Assembly (NCBI RefSeq): GCF_014851395.1
Contig: NW_024040041.1
Location: 12,665,742 to 12,729,741, forward strand
Length of the DNA stretch: 64,000 nucleotides
Direction of reading: 5' to 3'
DNA from: Micropterus salmoides
Taxonomy: Eukaryota; Chordata; Actinopteri; Centrarchiformes; Centrarchidae
In this document: piece by piece, positions 28,390 through 40,131 of the stretch
How positions within the stretch are numbered: the first letter of the stretch is position 1
Layout: every line of letters begins with the position of its first letter
Made by a program: the position numbers and the translations under genes
Notes under the pieces: generated by a model
The model's database searches: none
The model's input: only the letters and a program-made list of their open reading frames with translations
Told to the model about the DNA's origin: nothing

Positions 28390-28890
28390 CGGTCTCAGGG
28401 ACGAAGCTGCTCTGCAGTCTGGTGGTGCGACAGCAGATATGTCTGTTTGCTATGTCAGACAAAAGCAGGGTGAACAGACTGTGGCTGGGTGGGTACTGTC
28501 CTTTATTTTCCTTTGTGATCTACGCAGGCCCCTCACCTCACCGATATCACTGATGCTCAGGAGATGGGTACCAATTAACTCTCTTAGCAGTTTTAATCAC
28601 CCGCTGCAGAGCCCAGCTGTTCTGGGCGTTCCACATCCCATGCCACTTGGTGATGTTTCCAGTCAAGATGCTTTCTATTAGTCCTCTGTAAAAGTCAACA
28701 AGAATTTGGTCACAGATGGTGGTGTCGTCCGCAAACTTCACAACAGAGGCCTCACCATGTCGGGGGTTGCAGTCGTGGGTGTACAGCGTGAACAGGAGGG
28801 GGCTGAGCACACGGCCCTGGGGGGCTCTGGTGTTGAGAACCAGAGTGGAGGAGGTGTGACCGCCAAAACATGGTGTGAAGTGTTGCAGTA
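28390..28890 (-). mobile_element. LINE reverse-transcriptase fragment
   Basis: The minus strand encodes LSPLLFTLYTHDC and then VKFADDTTI, the block 4-5 region of a non-LTR reverse transcriptase with its FADD catalytic box at 28724-28735. Right after it the reading jumps to a C-terminal type stretch (IESILTGNITKWHG, ALQRVIKTA), so an internal segment between catalytic box and C-terminus has been lost. The rest of the fragment, toward 28390, is the decayed 3' part. The family is a CR1/L2/Rex-like LINE, but I cannot place it more exactly. Confidence 0.75.
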
Positions 28891-29189
28891 AATGAGGCAG
28901 GTGGTAATAAAGTCAGAGCCACACAGAATAGTTGAGCATTTGGAGGGTTCACACAGAGTGTTCGAGAAATATGTAGAATGATGATTTTTTTGTTTTACAT
29001 TAAGTTTATCGTGGCACCTGTACATACCGGGACTCTGCTGCATCACAGCTGAAGTAAACACACAGACTGCTGCGGCTGATAGAAAAGACATTAGTCAGCA
29101 TTAGCATACATTAAAAATGACATGCAAATGAATAAATGTACAGTACTATTACAGACACAGATTATCTTGTGTAAGGGGATGCAACTATT

Positions 29190-29335
29190 GATTATTTTCA
29201 GTATTGATTAATCTGTTGTAGATATTTCAAATGAAAAAAATGTACTTTTATGATCAGTTATCAAAGTAGCTGCTGGTTAATTATCTGTTGGTTCAACTGA
29301 TTGAATAATCGACTTATAGTTTCAGCTCTCATTTT
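29190..29335. repeat. AT-rich dispersed repeat, copy 4
   Basis: Starts ggggatgcaactattgatta, contains attgattaatctgttg and ends gacttatagtttcagctctc, which is the border vocabulary of the family seen at 11735 and 12308. Confidence 0.55.
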
Positions 29336-30914
29336 TTCCTTTTACAAACATTTGATCAGACCGCGCTATGAGCTTGCTAGGCGACCTACTGTTTCTCTTC
29401 TGTCTCTTGCCAGTGAATAGGTGCTTGCCAGAGAGTAACAGGTTCTTCGCTTGAGCATTTATATTATATTGTATAGACCATCACTGGACTGCAGCTGCTG
29501 ATGATGGACGTGTAGTTGTTGGCTCCTGAAGAGCCGTGGCTCCTCCTGAGATATTCGCTTGTATGTTTGACTCTTTGCAGTGGGCTGCTGTCAATGAAGT
29601 TAGCTGGGACAAGTAGAAGTCACCTTGTGTCACCTTATTGAGGAAGGCTACAGCACACTAATGCTACACTATGGAACATATATCTGTGTGATTATGCATC
29701 ATCTAAATACTACTTGTGCCCAAATGGACACAAATGCACACTCACATACATCCTCATTAAAGGCCTTTTTCTCAATCATTAGTTCACTCTGTATTTGCCC
29801 TTCTCTGCTCCTGTCACTGAGGGAACCTAATTGCGCTGAACCCTGTACTGTTCAAAAGCCACGTCCTCTATTCAGCACACCACTGGGTGAACCTGAGGGG
29901 CAGACTCTAACAAAAACCAGGTTTATTAACATTTTCTTGACAAAGCCACTTGCCCTGAATGGAAGGCCCAGACAGAGGTTACAGCAGGAAAGGGCAAGAC
30001 TGAGTATATGAGGATTCTGCAGATTTTCCATGTGCTTAAAGGTTGGACACAGTAAATGGTGGGCTACTGTTCTCCTGAAGTCCCATGCCAGTCTCCTTTA
30101 TTCTACAGAGAGCATTTGTCATATCAATTCCTCCTCCTGTCACATATCCCTGAGGGCTAACTTCAGGTGGCATTCACATTGATTCAGCTCATTCTCTATT
30201 TTCAAAGCTTACAGTTTAGTCAGTCTAACCACACAATCAATTGGCTTTCTTTTACGCGCTACTGAACATATTATGTGGTGTGCTGTAGCAGGCCGTTAAT
30301 TATCTATTGGTTGCATCCGTCTTTGATTTACGCTGCATTCTTACATGTATTAAAATAACTCTAGTTTAATGTTACAGAAATATCTCTTACATTAGCGCAG
30401 AGAGGCTCACACTGAGAGCTGAGACAGGGTCACTTAAGAGCTTTCTGCCCTCATGGTAACAGCAATTAAGTGAAGACAGATTATATCACCGCCACTCTAA
30501 TGGCTTTTGTCCATTAGTGTAATGATGATCCTCAATGTAGTCTCAAGTGTCAATTAACTTGACATGATCTCCTTGATCTATGCGCACATAAATGCATCTT
30601 TTCATCTTAACGCCTAGTCATAACGTCCTTAAACCCTCAAACAAATTACGAAAAGTCAGTCAACGTCCACTTTTAGTAAAGATAAGACAATTCATTATTT
30701 AGCGGGGGTAATTGTTGCTGAGATTTTACTGCCTATGATGTTTTAATGCAGTTTTTTCTTTAATTTTTTTAAATTCGAGTTAAAGAGCACAAAGATACAG
30801 TATGTCTTTTTATTACTTTTCTTTGTTTTTAAGTACAATTAGGTTTCTTTATTGTTAAGCCAATTATTTTATGTTACTTTTTTTATGTGGATTATTGCAT
30901 GTCTGAATTAAAAG
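29336..30914. other. Non-coding; possible conserved element
   Basis: No gene was recognised. Around 30380-30620 the composition is less repetitive and contains several TAAT/ATTA homeodomain-type words and an inverted pair TCAAGT/ACTTGA. It is flagged only as a candidate conserved non-coding element. Confidence 0.4.
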
Positions 30915-31080
30915 AATAGTTTGACATTTTGGGAAATACGCTGATTTGCTTTCTTGCCAGGAGCTAGATGACAACAATGGTACCGGTCTGATATCTGTAG
31001 GCTACAGGTTAGCTTATCTTAGCATAAAGACTGGAAACAGCCAGCTAGCCCACCAGCTAAAGCTCACTAACATTTTATAT
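30915..31080. mobile_element. Partial copy of the foldback MITE family
   Basis: Reads tttgggaaatacgctgattt, then gctttcttgccaggagctag, then ttagcataaagactggaaac. It corresponds to the left side of the element at 14135. The right arm is not seen. Confidence 0.6.
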
Positions 31081-31899
31081 CTTATTTGTTTAAGCCGTAC
31101 AAAAAACTGAAGTATAAAAATGTTTTACAGGGAAGTTATGTGCCAGGTGTGGCAGCAGTTACCAGGCAACCAGCAGAAACTTCAGGAAATTACTGCTCTC
31201 AGGCCAAGAAAAAGTCCAACATGTAACCCCCCATTTTTTGTATGGCAATATGTTAATTTTGCGTGGCTTTGCACAGAGCCATGTGTGTGTGGACAAGCAG
31301 CTAGAGAATAGGCTGAAGGGTTGGAGGAGGGGGCGAGCTATAAAAAGTTACACACACACACACTGCAGGTTTCTCATTAAGTGTGCTATAGGGAGTTGGT
31401 ATGTGAACCTGCCTAGCGCTGCAGGGCTGTGCTGCAGATTGTGGAGGGAAGATGGGACAGTCATTGCCAGAGAAATGTTGTAAGCCAGGTGAAGCAGAAG
31501 ACCGTGCTATTATAGTCTCCCTGTCAGAAAAGACTATATTAGGGAAGGCACATGACTTTTTTGTTTTTTCCTTCCAGGCAACTATTGTATAAGCAGTTAC
31601 TCCATGGCACAGTTGGTAACCTGTAGGAGGGGCAGTGTCTTCTTCAGGGTCTTTTTCTCGCATGTTTTTCTTGTGTTTCTGCGGACTTTCTCCTACATTC
31701 AATGCATGGCAAGTGAGAATAACTTGGATGGAGTTGTGAAGGGAGAGTCTCCCTGCCTTCATTCACTCATTTTAGTGAATTAGAATCAGAAATTTAGACT
31801 AAAGTCTGTGATTCAGGCTTGGTATCTGGGTTTGGTGGCTGCCGACAATGATTCAGAAGCCAGAAGGCCACAGGTTTGTTGTAGAACATCGCACAAAGT
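31081..31899. other. Non-coding, nothing recognised
   Basis: Includes a short (CA)n at about 31351-31363. No splice-bounded coding segment was recognised. Confidence 0.5.
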
Positions 31900-32130
31900 G
31901 TACATTAGCGCTGCAAAAATTGATTAACAGAAAATAAATTGTGCTTTTGTAGTTATTTTTCAATCAAAAATGCCAAACATTTCTTGGTCCCAGCTCAGCA
32001 AATGTCAGGATATGCTGCTTTGCTCTGTCCTTGATGATAAACTGAATATCTTTGAGTTTTAGACTAGTGGTCGATATGGTAACTATGTGTTGTTCCAAAT
32101 CAATTTTCTTAATTTTCTTAATGTCAAATG
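31900..32130. repeat. AT-rich dispersed repeat, copy 5
   Basis: Contains gcgctgcaaaaattgattaa, caaaaatgccaaacatttct, tggtcccagctcagcaaatg and aaactgaatatctttgag, in the order typical of this family. Confidence 0.6.
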
Positions 32131-32692
32131 TATTTCATAGCACAAGAGCGACCCAATGTTAATTTACCCTAAGGTGCACTTTTGCCATAAAGTGAAGCAT
32201 GAAAGATTTGCATCGGCTTACATATTCACCCTTTCTTAAATGTCCTTGAACAACACACTGACTCTTGTTTGTCTTAGTGAAGAAGACAAATACAGTGGGA
32301 AAATGTAATTTAACTACCCTCAAAAAAATCTTTTCGTAAAACACCCAAGGCTTGCTGCTGTGTAACTTCTCCCACCTGCTCTCGAGTGTGTGTAAACACC
32401 TATGTCTTGTTTTGACAGTTTGTTTTAGTGAAAGGCTCTCACAGTGTACCCACAGCTATTCCCTGTGCCTCTCAGGTCATGGATTATTCATAGGATATGG
32501 AGGGAAATGACGCAGTCCTATTGTGTGGCTCATATCCCAGTGAGACTGACAGGGCTAATAACATCAGGTCAAGAAAAGCTGTCACGCGTCCAAAGTCCAT
32601 AATCGTGAATGATCACTAGTGATTGATGTCAGTGACTACTAATAATACGGTGAAATGATCTGCACGCTTCTTGTGTTGCTGTTATTTGTTGA
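32131..32692. other. Non-coding, nothing recognised
   Basis: Flank of the L2 LINE, without recognised features. Confidence 0.5.
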
Positions 32693-33337
32693 TTAATAAT
32701 AATAATAATAATAACCTTTATTTGTAGAGCACTTTACGTTACAAAGTGCTTTAACAAGTGTAAAGACAATAATACCCAAAAAACAATAATACCCAAAAAA
32801 CAATAATACAAAAACAATACAAGATAAAGAAAAGAAAAGACTAAAATACACGTTTAAGATAAATATAAAATTAGTAAAATAGAATAAAATAAAAGGGATA
32901 AAATAAAGTCAAATAAGATCGGTAAAGGCTCTCCTATAAAAGTATGTTTTAAGAAGGGACTTAAAAGAGTTCACTGACTCAGCTGACCTGATTTCCTCAA
33001 GCAGGCTGTTCCAGAGCCTCGGGGGCCCTGACAGCTGGTGTGTTAGGGACTAAAAGTTCAGAAATATAACAAGGCGAGAGACCATGAAGAGCTTTAAAAG
33101 TGATCAATAGAATTTTAAAGTCAATTCTAAAACATACTGGGAGCCAGTGTAATGAAGCTAAAATAGGAGTAATGTGGTCTTTGTTCTGGTTAAAAGCCTG
33201 GCAGCTGAGTTCTGGACAGTCTGGAGTCGATCAATAGATTTTTGGGTTAAAAAAGTGAAAAGGCTGTTGCAATAATCCAGGCGTGATGAGACAAAGGCGT
33301 GTAAAATGGTCTCGGTGTCCTTAAAAGTTAACATAGA

Positions 33338-34550
33338 TCAAATTTTTGCTATATTTCTAAGTTGATAAAAACATGATTGAACAAGCTTTGTGTGCTGCTT
33401 GAAATTTAAATTACTATCAAACCAAACACCAAGGTTCTTTGCCACAGGCTTAATGTGATTTACTAGGGAACCAGCAGATGGCAGTATTTGATTTGCCATC
33501 TGCTGGGACCCAATGACTAGGATTTCTGTTTTGTCTGTTTTGTTCAGCTGGAGGAAATTATTTGACATCCATTTTTTAACTTCACAAAGGCAGTTGTTAA
33601 GTGAACTCAGCATTCCAGGGTCTGTGGATCTGACGGGCAAGTATATTTGAGTGTCATCAGCAAAAATATGACAAGAAATGCCATGTTTATGGATAATATG
33701 TCCAAGGGGAAGCAGATACAAGGAAAACAAAATGGGTCCTAAGACCGACCCCTGAGGCACACCATATTTAACTGGACAGAATGAGGAGACATAGTTGTTT
33801 ACAGACACACAAAACTTCCTATTTGACAGGTAGGATGAAAACCATTCTAGGGCAGTACCAGAGATCCCCACCCAGTGCCTCAGTCTGTCTAACATGATGT
33901 TGTGATCATTGGTGTCAAAAGCAGCGCTAAGGTCCAGGAGTACTAGGACTGAGCACATGCCTTCATCAGCAGACATTAAAAGGTCATTGGTGACTTTAAG
34001 CAGGGCAGTCTCAGTGCCGTGGTACTTCCTAAAACCAGATTTAAACTTTTCAAATATTTTGTTATTTTCCAATACAGTGAGCAGCTGTTTGGACACAATT
34101 CTTTCTAGAATCTTTGCAATAAAAGGCAAAAATTGGTCTAAAGTTTTGTGGGAGGGAGGGATCTAAACCAGGTTTCTTTAAAAGTGGGTTCACGCAAGCC
34201 GTTTTAAAATAATCAGGGACACAACCAGTAGATAGGGAGCTGTTGAAAACAGAGATCAAATGGGGCCCAACAGAATCTATTACTTTCAGTAAAAACTTTG
34301 TATGTATTACATCAAGTGGGCTGGAGGACACTCTCATTTGTGATACTGTTTTTAAAAGCTCAGACAAGTCGATGGGATAAAACTGGTTAAAACTCTCTTG
34401 TTTGCTGGTGAGGAACCTCTGAGTAAGAGGCCAAGGGGGTAATAGAGGCTCTGACACCACCTTATTGGTAAAATAAGATAAAAACAATTCACAGTCATCA
34501 TAACTTCCAGCTGAGGCACAAGGAGGGGTTGGGTTTACCAGCTGATCCAC
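33338..34550 (-). pseudogene. L2 LINE ORF2 reverse transcriptase, frameshifted
   Basis: The segment 34550-34062 carries the thumb-side linker and the start of the RT fingers (HLISVFNSSLSTGCVPDYFK). The segment 34129-33338 carries the core: [10 protein letters not shown] (first catalytic Asp), [13 protein letters not shown], and FADDTQIY (catalytic Asp pair at 33653-33664), then the C-terminal [11 protein letters not shown]. The two overlap in different frames. The catalytic residues are all present, but the chain is interrupted, the AFDTNDH box differs from the usual TVDH, and the upstream endonuclease is incomplete. Confidence 0.85.
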
Positions 34551-34578
34551 AGTGTTAAACAGAAACCCGGAGTTGTGT

Positions 34579-35217
34579 TTATGTGTAGTAATACAGTGAA
34601 AGCTCTGCTTTCCTGCATTCCCTTTTTAGGCTGCAAATGCTGTCATTTATCCAGGGTTGCTTACTAGCTTTAGACGTAGGCCTAACCTTTAGAGGAGCAG
34701 TAATATTTAGTGACAACAAGCAGATATGATTGAAGTGATCAACCAGATTGTTGGTGTTGGAATCAGACAGGTGTTGGCTTTGGCTCTGAAAGAATGCGCA
34801 AAACTTTGAAACACTTTGTTCATTAAAGAAGCGAGAACACACGGAGCTTGGTGAGGCGGCATGAGTAACAGGCAAATCGCAGCTGAAAACAATACATCTG
34901 TGGTCAGATATGGTCATGTCCACTAATTCCACAGAGGAAATGCTGACACCCAGGGTAAAAACCAAGTCCAGTGCATGACCACGGTTATGTGTTTGCCCTT
35001 TGACATGTTGTTTGAAGTTAAAAGAAGTGGCCATATTTAAAAAGTCAGTTGCATTAACATTGGTGGGGTCATCAACATGAATATTAAAATCGCCACAAAG
35101 AACAATTCTGTCATAATTTAAAACCAGACAGCAGGTGGAGACAGTTGTTTGTGGAAGTGAGGCTGAGATCTGTTCAGTGACCAGTGGTGTGTACAGGTGT
35201 GCTCCATGAATGATTAG
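34579..35217 (-). pseudogene. L2 LINE ORF2 endonuclease, N-terminal half deleted
   Basis: Minus-strand reading gives CGDFNIHVDDP (the GDFN box of AP-type LINE endonucleases), then LDLVFTLG and ISDHRCIVFSC, the SDH catalytic box. The N-terminal catalytic boxes expected before GDFN are absent. Only about 180 bases separate the ORF1 stop from the intact half, so a deletion removed them. After the SDH box the frame continues to a stop at 34579, in the linker before the reverse transcriptase. Confidence 0.75.
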
Positions 35218-36574
35218 TCATTCACGTAAATCATGTGTGGACCGCACCACATGCTGTATGTGAGCAGCTAACATTTCTGAGCCCTGTTTGTTTGGGTGAA
35301 GTCCGTCTGTCTTAAAAAGAGACATTCTTTGCCAGAAAATATTAAAATTATCCACATAACACACACGGTGAGCCCTGCAGGCGGACTGGAGCCAGTCGTG
35401 GAGGCCAAGGAGTCTACTGAAGCGGCCAGCACCGCGACCAACTGTGGGAATGGGACCAGAGATAAAAACGGATTTTCCACACTGCTTTAAAAAGTTAAAA
35501 AGACGGTTAAAATCTGATTTTGTCAGCTCAGACTGCTGAAGAGCTGTGTCATTTGTTCCGACATGGACTATCACTCTTGTGATGGAGGACGGGAGCGATG
35601 GCATTAGGTCCTGGAGTTTTTTAAAATGTCAGCCGTGGTGGCACCGGGGAAGCAGTGAGTGGTAGCGTTAAAGAAACGGATGTTTCTGGTTATGGAGTCA
35701 CCAATTATTAGTGTGGTTGGGGAGAAAAGAGGACGAGGAGATGCCGGTTGTGTGGTTCCAGAGAAGGACTGAGCAGAATCTGCTTCAACACTGCGTGTGG
35801 ACTGAGGATGGAGTGTGTGAGCTGCCGAGTGTTGTGTTGGAGTAGCAGTAACAGACCTGAGAGAAGGGCTACAAGACGGTGCAGGGTAGAGACGGCCTCC
35901 AGAGCGTCTAAGCACAGCCTCCTTCAGGATCCTACGTCGGGAAGCGGAGGTTTTTGACCGGGATGACAGCCGCCGGTCTGCCGCTGGGCCTGATCGGCGG
36001 CCGTCAGCGCGGGAGATGTAGCCAGTGAAGGAGATGCAACAGTGTCGGCAGGCACTGTCTGCCGAAAGAGATCCGTATCAGGGAGACTCGAAGCCGCAGG
36101 TGCATCCGCTGGATGGACTGGAGTGTCGTCAGACAGGGCTGCATAGTGGTTGGAGAGGCCGATGTGCGGAGGAGAGGCAGCCCCATCCGAGCCTCTCTTG
36201 TAGCCACGGACCACCACTTCAGCCCAAGTTGACTGATGCTTTGGAGTCGAGCAGGAGGAAAGCCTGGGAGGGATAGACGGGTCCCATAACATGGTGTCCT
36301 GGGTGTTGGTGGTTGCGCTAAGGGAAACAATCTGTTTGACTTGTACTGAAGCCACATCCATAAAGCCAGTCAGCAGGGAATCTTTCTCTTTGAGTTCCTC
36401 TGAAAGTCGTCGGATGTCTTCCATAAGGTCAGCAATCGTTTTGTTTACTTTCTTAAGGAGTGTGCAGTCCTCATGGGGCAGAGTTATCTCGGCTAGCATA
36501 ACGTTAGTCAACGGAGCTTTGTTGTGGTCAGTAACGTTGATAGCATTTTTACGGTCATCTAGCTTAAAATCCAT
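35218..36574 (-). pseudogene. L2 LINE ORF1 with SGNH esterase domain, frameshifted
   Basis: The ORF lies in three frames: 36574-35924, 35915-35604 and 35604-35218. The N-terminal part has a charged, probably coiled-coil region (VNKTIADLMEDIRRLSEELK). The C-terminal part is a GDSL/SGNH hydrolase-like domain: block I IIGDSITRNIR with the serine, block III VHVGTND, and block V DGLHPN with Asp and His. ORF1 esterases of this kind are known in CR1/L2 LINEs, where ORF1p binds RNA. One of the frame breaks falls at an A-run near 35605, the other near 35920. The catalytic boxes remain readable but the protein cannot be made as one chain. Confidence 0.8.
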
Positions 36575-36600
36575 GTCGGATGACTAAAATCCTTAACCCA

Positions 36601-37603
36601 CGTAAAACTCAAGTTAAACACTTAAGTTAAATAAAAAGGATATAAAAAATGTAACGAAAAAGAACATTGATTGTATTACTTTCACTGGGTAGAAAACATG
36701 TGTCCATTACAGGCCTTTTAATTTACTTGCTACGCCAAAGCAGAGGAAGATTTGACATCAACAACTGCAACTGTAAAAACATGGACATGGGTCTAATGAT
36801 TGGTCCAATAGAGCCAGCGCCCCCTTCTCAGTTTCTATTCTTTCAATTCTTCCCCCAGTGATAAGCCAGCTATATTTGCCTCCCTTCTCTGCCTATGACA
36901 GACCGTCTGGTCACCCTTTATTTGACACTATTTTACAGTTAGACTTGGTTATGGCAGCCGGTAATGTGAGTTGTACTGCAGAAAAATAAAAGGGTTTATT
37001 TTGCTGGTGTTCACAAAGAGAATCATACTAGCCCTCATCAGGTCTGTTTACTGAATTGGTGAAACAGATTTTATTATACAAAATTAAATAAGATCACGCT
37101 TACATGCGTTGCTCAGTTTCCGAAATTACAGCAACAGTAGTGCTGTACACATACTGAAGTGATATGCTTAATTAACATGCATGTTTCTAACAATCTCACT
37201 TGCATCTTGTGACACTGTGTGTTGGAGATTTGTTGCTGCATGCACCCTTTTTAGGCCTAGTCGGAGTTAGCACTGACAAGGATCTCCGTGCACACAATAT
37301 TCAATTTTGGGACAGACGAAGAAGAATCATAAAAGCCAACAGCTTCTTTTATGTGTGCTCTTGATGTAAGGTTTTTGAAAAAGAAAAGTATGTGGGAGTG
37401 CTGGTTGGAAATGAACAAAAAAAGGACAAAGAATCTGGTTCCCTTTGGTGGGCGAGTATTACAAGCACAGACATCACTGGAGGTAGCTCTTTAGTATATA
37501 ACCCAGTACAAGTTCAGATCTGTCTGCCATATTAAAATTTAAAAACCTTTTATTGTAGTGGCTAGCTAGTTGAAAACAACAAACTGCTACTGTATATTAA
37601 CCA
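36601..37603. other. Non-coding, nothing recognised
   Basis: Flank 5' of the L2 element. No recognised gene or repeat. Confidence 0.5.
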
Positions 37604-37805
37604 AGTGGGGTGGTGATGGCGCATAGATAAGATGCTTGCCTTTGGTGTGGGAGACCTGGGTTTGATTCCCACTTTGAGACATCCACCATTGTGTCCCTGA
37701 GCAAGACACTTAACCCCTAGTTGCTCCAGAGGCGTGCGACCTCTGACATCTATAGCAATTGTAAGTCACTTTGGATAAAAGCGTCAGCTAAATGAGTAAA
37801 TGTAA
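37604..37805 (+). mobile_element. tRNA-derived SINE
   Basis: A pol III A box (TGGCGCATAGATAAG, from 37617) and B box (GGTTTGATTCC, 37659-37669) lie 42 bases apart, as in a tRNA head. They are followed by ccctgagcaagacacttaac, and the 3' part gtcactttggataaaagcgt ends with ctaaatgagtaaatgtaa. This head and tail are characteristic of a common fish SINE whose tail is shared with a partner LINE. It is not a functional tRNA gene: the acceptor and anticodon arms do not fold. Confidence 0.85.
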
Positions 37806-37863
37806 GTGCTGGTCTTGTATATGTTGTATTTTACCGCAGGTAATTTCATTTATGGAATATTCA

Positions 37864-37896
37864 ATGTATTGTGTACTTTGAAAGTACACAATACAT
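37864..37896. other. Perfect 16-bp inverted repeat with one-base centre
   Basis: ATGTATTGTGTACTTT, then G, then AAAGTACACAATACAT, its exact reverse complement. It lies just after the SINE. Confidence 0.9.
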
Positions 37897-39954
37897 GAAC
37901 ATTATGAACATTACATCACTTAATATAGTTTTTGAGAAAAATAGGCTGTTCAGCACCCTGATTATGAAGCTCTCCATTTTCTTGCTGCCTCCTTCTATAC
38001 CTGTTTCAGACAGTTTGGGTGTACAAAGCACATGACATCACAGACCTTTGATTTGCATTCTGTTTCATGCTTTGACTTTTCTTGTATTTAATTAAAACCA
38101 AAAATGTTGCAAGGCCAACTGAAAGGAAAATTCATTTTTGCTTTGAAATCAAATCTGCCTGCCTTTTTATTTTATTTGAGTTGTGTTAAAGTTTTGTCAA
38201 AATTGTCAGTATCCACAATGAGAAATAATACTTTTTTCTGCACCCCCTGCATCAGTATTTCCCAGTGTCCTTGAAGCATGTGTGTGCACGCACTCGTCAT
38301 GGTGATCATCTGGGAAATCTGGTAGCCTCTTGCTAAAGGCCAACTTTAATATCCCCCCCAGTGTTTTCAGAGCTCCCTCCTGACCTGAAAAACAGACTCG
38401 GCTTTAGTTGATTCCCTGGCTACAGACTTCTGCATCTCGCATCAGTTCTTTAAAACCTGGTCATCCTCTGTAATACCCTTGAGACAGTGCAGTCTTAACA
38501 TTGTGACAGGATGAATTGGAGGCTTTCACTTACATTACATCTGTGGGGGGACACTGTGCATTGCCAAAGCACTGGTTGGTCGTCCTCCTTCTCTGTCTTC
38601 CACAGAGTCACATGTGGTATTGTAATGACTTGTGTCAGTTACAGCTCTTCCTTCTCTACAGTGAGCAGCACCATGGTCTGCAGAGGTGCTCTTTTTGTTA
38701 GCTTCCCTTGTTTTGTGCTACTTGCCCCGCATGGCACTCTCTGCCTTGACCTTTTTTAGGTCTCACCCTTTTTACCTAATTCCTGGTAACCTTGATCTGG
38801 TCTTTTTTTTCTGAGCACAGAAATGGTGTAGATCTATTTTTTCTGTCTTTCTTATCACATTTTCTGTCTCCCAAGCAGCTTTTAACCTGTTGTCTTAACA
38901 TTTTCTGAACATGCAGCTTTTCAAAAAGGGAAGTGGTTTTTCATAGCCTTCTTCTTTCTGTCTAGTCAAGTCTGGTAGCATTGATTGTTGTCTAAGGCTT
39001 CCTCCGTCTCCAGCCTGTTAACCTTTAGTTTGGCCACGAACTTTATGCCCAATGTTTTGTGTACACTTTTGTTTTTGTTAACCAGCTTCCTCTGCCACAT
39101 GAGTAGTAAATAAAGGTTAGCGTTGCGCACACCACAGAACCCCCCCTCCGGCACGCTCTCGTGAATGTGCTTAAATCGGGGGTGCGGATGTCGCGGGTGT
39201 AGGGGTGGTTGCACAACACAAACATTTAAGGACCCTATGAAATTCATGATATAACCTACAGTTATTATCCTGCTATATGCAGCTAAGTTATGTTAGATAT
39301 AGTGTATTATAATCCTTTTGCCTCATCAATATTCTGAGAGAAATATCAAAATTTTAAAGCATATAATGCAGAGAATCTTGCTTCCTCTTGTGATGGCGAT
39401 AATACAGAGAATCTTGCTACCTCTTGTGTTGGCTTGCCTGCAAAATATGGGATGTAAGTGTATGAGTCTCTGACTCTGACATGCAGTAATACCTAGATGT
39501 GAAAAGAGGAGTTTGTGGTCTCTCCCATAGAGGAAGGACGGGGGGATGAGAGCCAGTGTGGATTATAAATGCTTTTTCTTAACTGTGGCTAAACTGTGTT
39601 ATAGTAAATAATAATGACATTTAAACTTTCTCACTAACAAAATGTTTCAAATGCGTGAGTGATTATCTTCTCTTATCGTTCTTCTGTGACTCTTAAGGAC
39701 AGTAATTGCAATAGCATGCTGCGTTGCCAGAGAGGAGAAAAAGAGCATTTATTTTATTGAAGTAACATGGTGACTTACATAGAAAGGAGAAAAAAAACTA
39801 CTTAAAACTGTGTCCTATTGTTAGGATAGTAGATTGGTTGACATCTGTCTCAGCTTAAATCACATCCTAATGTCGGACGCACAGGTGTCATAGATAGAGA
39901 ATGCAAACTCAGGTTACTTTTATGTTACTGTTTCTACATTTTAGAAACCCCTGT
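37897..39954. other. Non-coding; possible DNA-transposon fragment
   Basis: No host gene was recognised. At about 39040-39250 a GC-richer block ends with aggaccctatgaaattcatg, which resembles the end of a hAT-type MITE. A 36-bp near tandem duplication of cagagaatcttgct lies at 39369 and 39405. Confidence 0.4.
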
Positions 39955-40119
39955 GTAACTGCCTCACATTTTAGTTAAGTTTGTTACTGCTTTTGGTTCC
40001 TACCCGAATGTAATAGAAGATCGTACAGGCGGAACTAATTAGCGCCGATCTTGTGTTCCGCACGTAATTAAAAGGGCACAGCACCTGCAAGCAAAGCGCT
40101 AAAAACATAGCATGGCAAG

Positions 40120-40131
40120 AGCTCTCCAAGC
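40120..40131. repeat. Target-site duplication, left copy
   Basis: AGCTCTCCAAGC, repeated exactly at 42564-42575, brackets the I-type LINE. Confidence 0.85.

Larger units (their letters stand above)
32695..36600 (-). mobile_element. L2-type LINE, near full length but defective
   Basis: On the minus strand the element runs from an ORF1 start near 36574 to an (ATT)n tail at 32695-32713, preceded by the cue gctctacaaataaagg typical of L2 3' ends. It contains ORF1 (coiled coil plus SGNH esterase), the C-terminal half of an apurinic-type endonuclease, and a reverse transcriptase. All are broken by frameshifts, and the first half of the endonuclease is missing. About 3.9 kb is present. A second, internally deleted copy of the same family is at 57090-58052. 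Confidence 0.85.

Noticed and set aside
29625..30011. 128-codon plus-strand ORF
   Set aside because: No recognised domain, no splice context and ordinary composition; treated as chance.
31301..31762. 153-codon minus-strand ORF
   Set aside because: Includes a translated CA repeat near its end and no domain; treated as chance.
37604..37805. tRNA gene
   Set aside because: A and B boxes are present, but no cloverleaf forms and the tail is that of a SINE.
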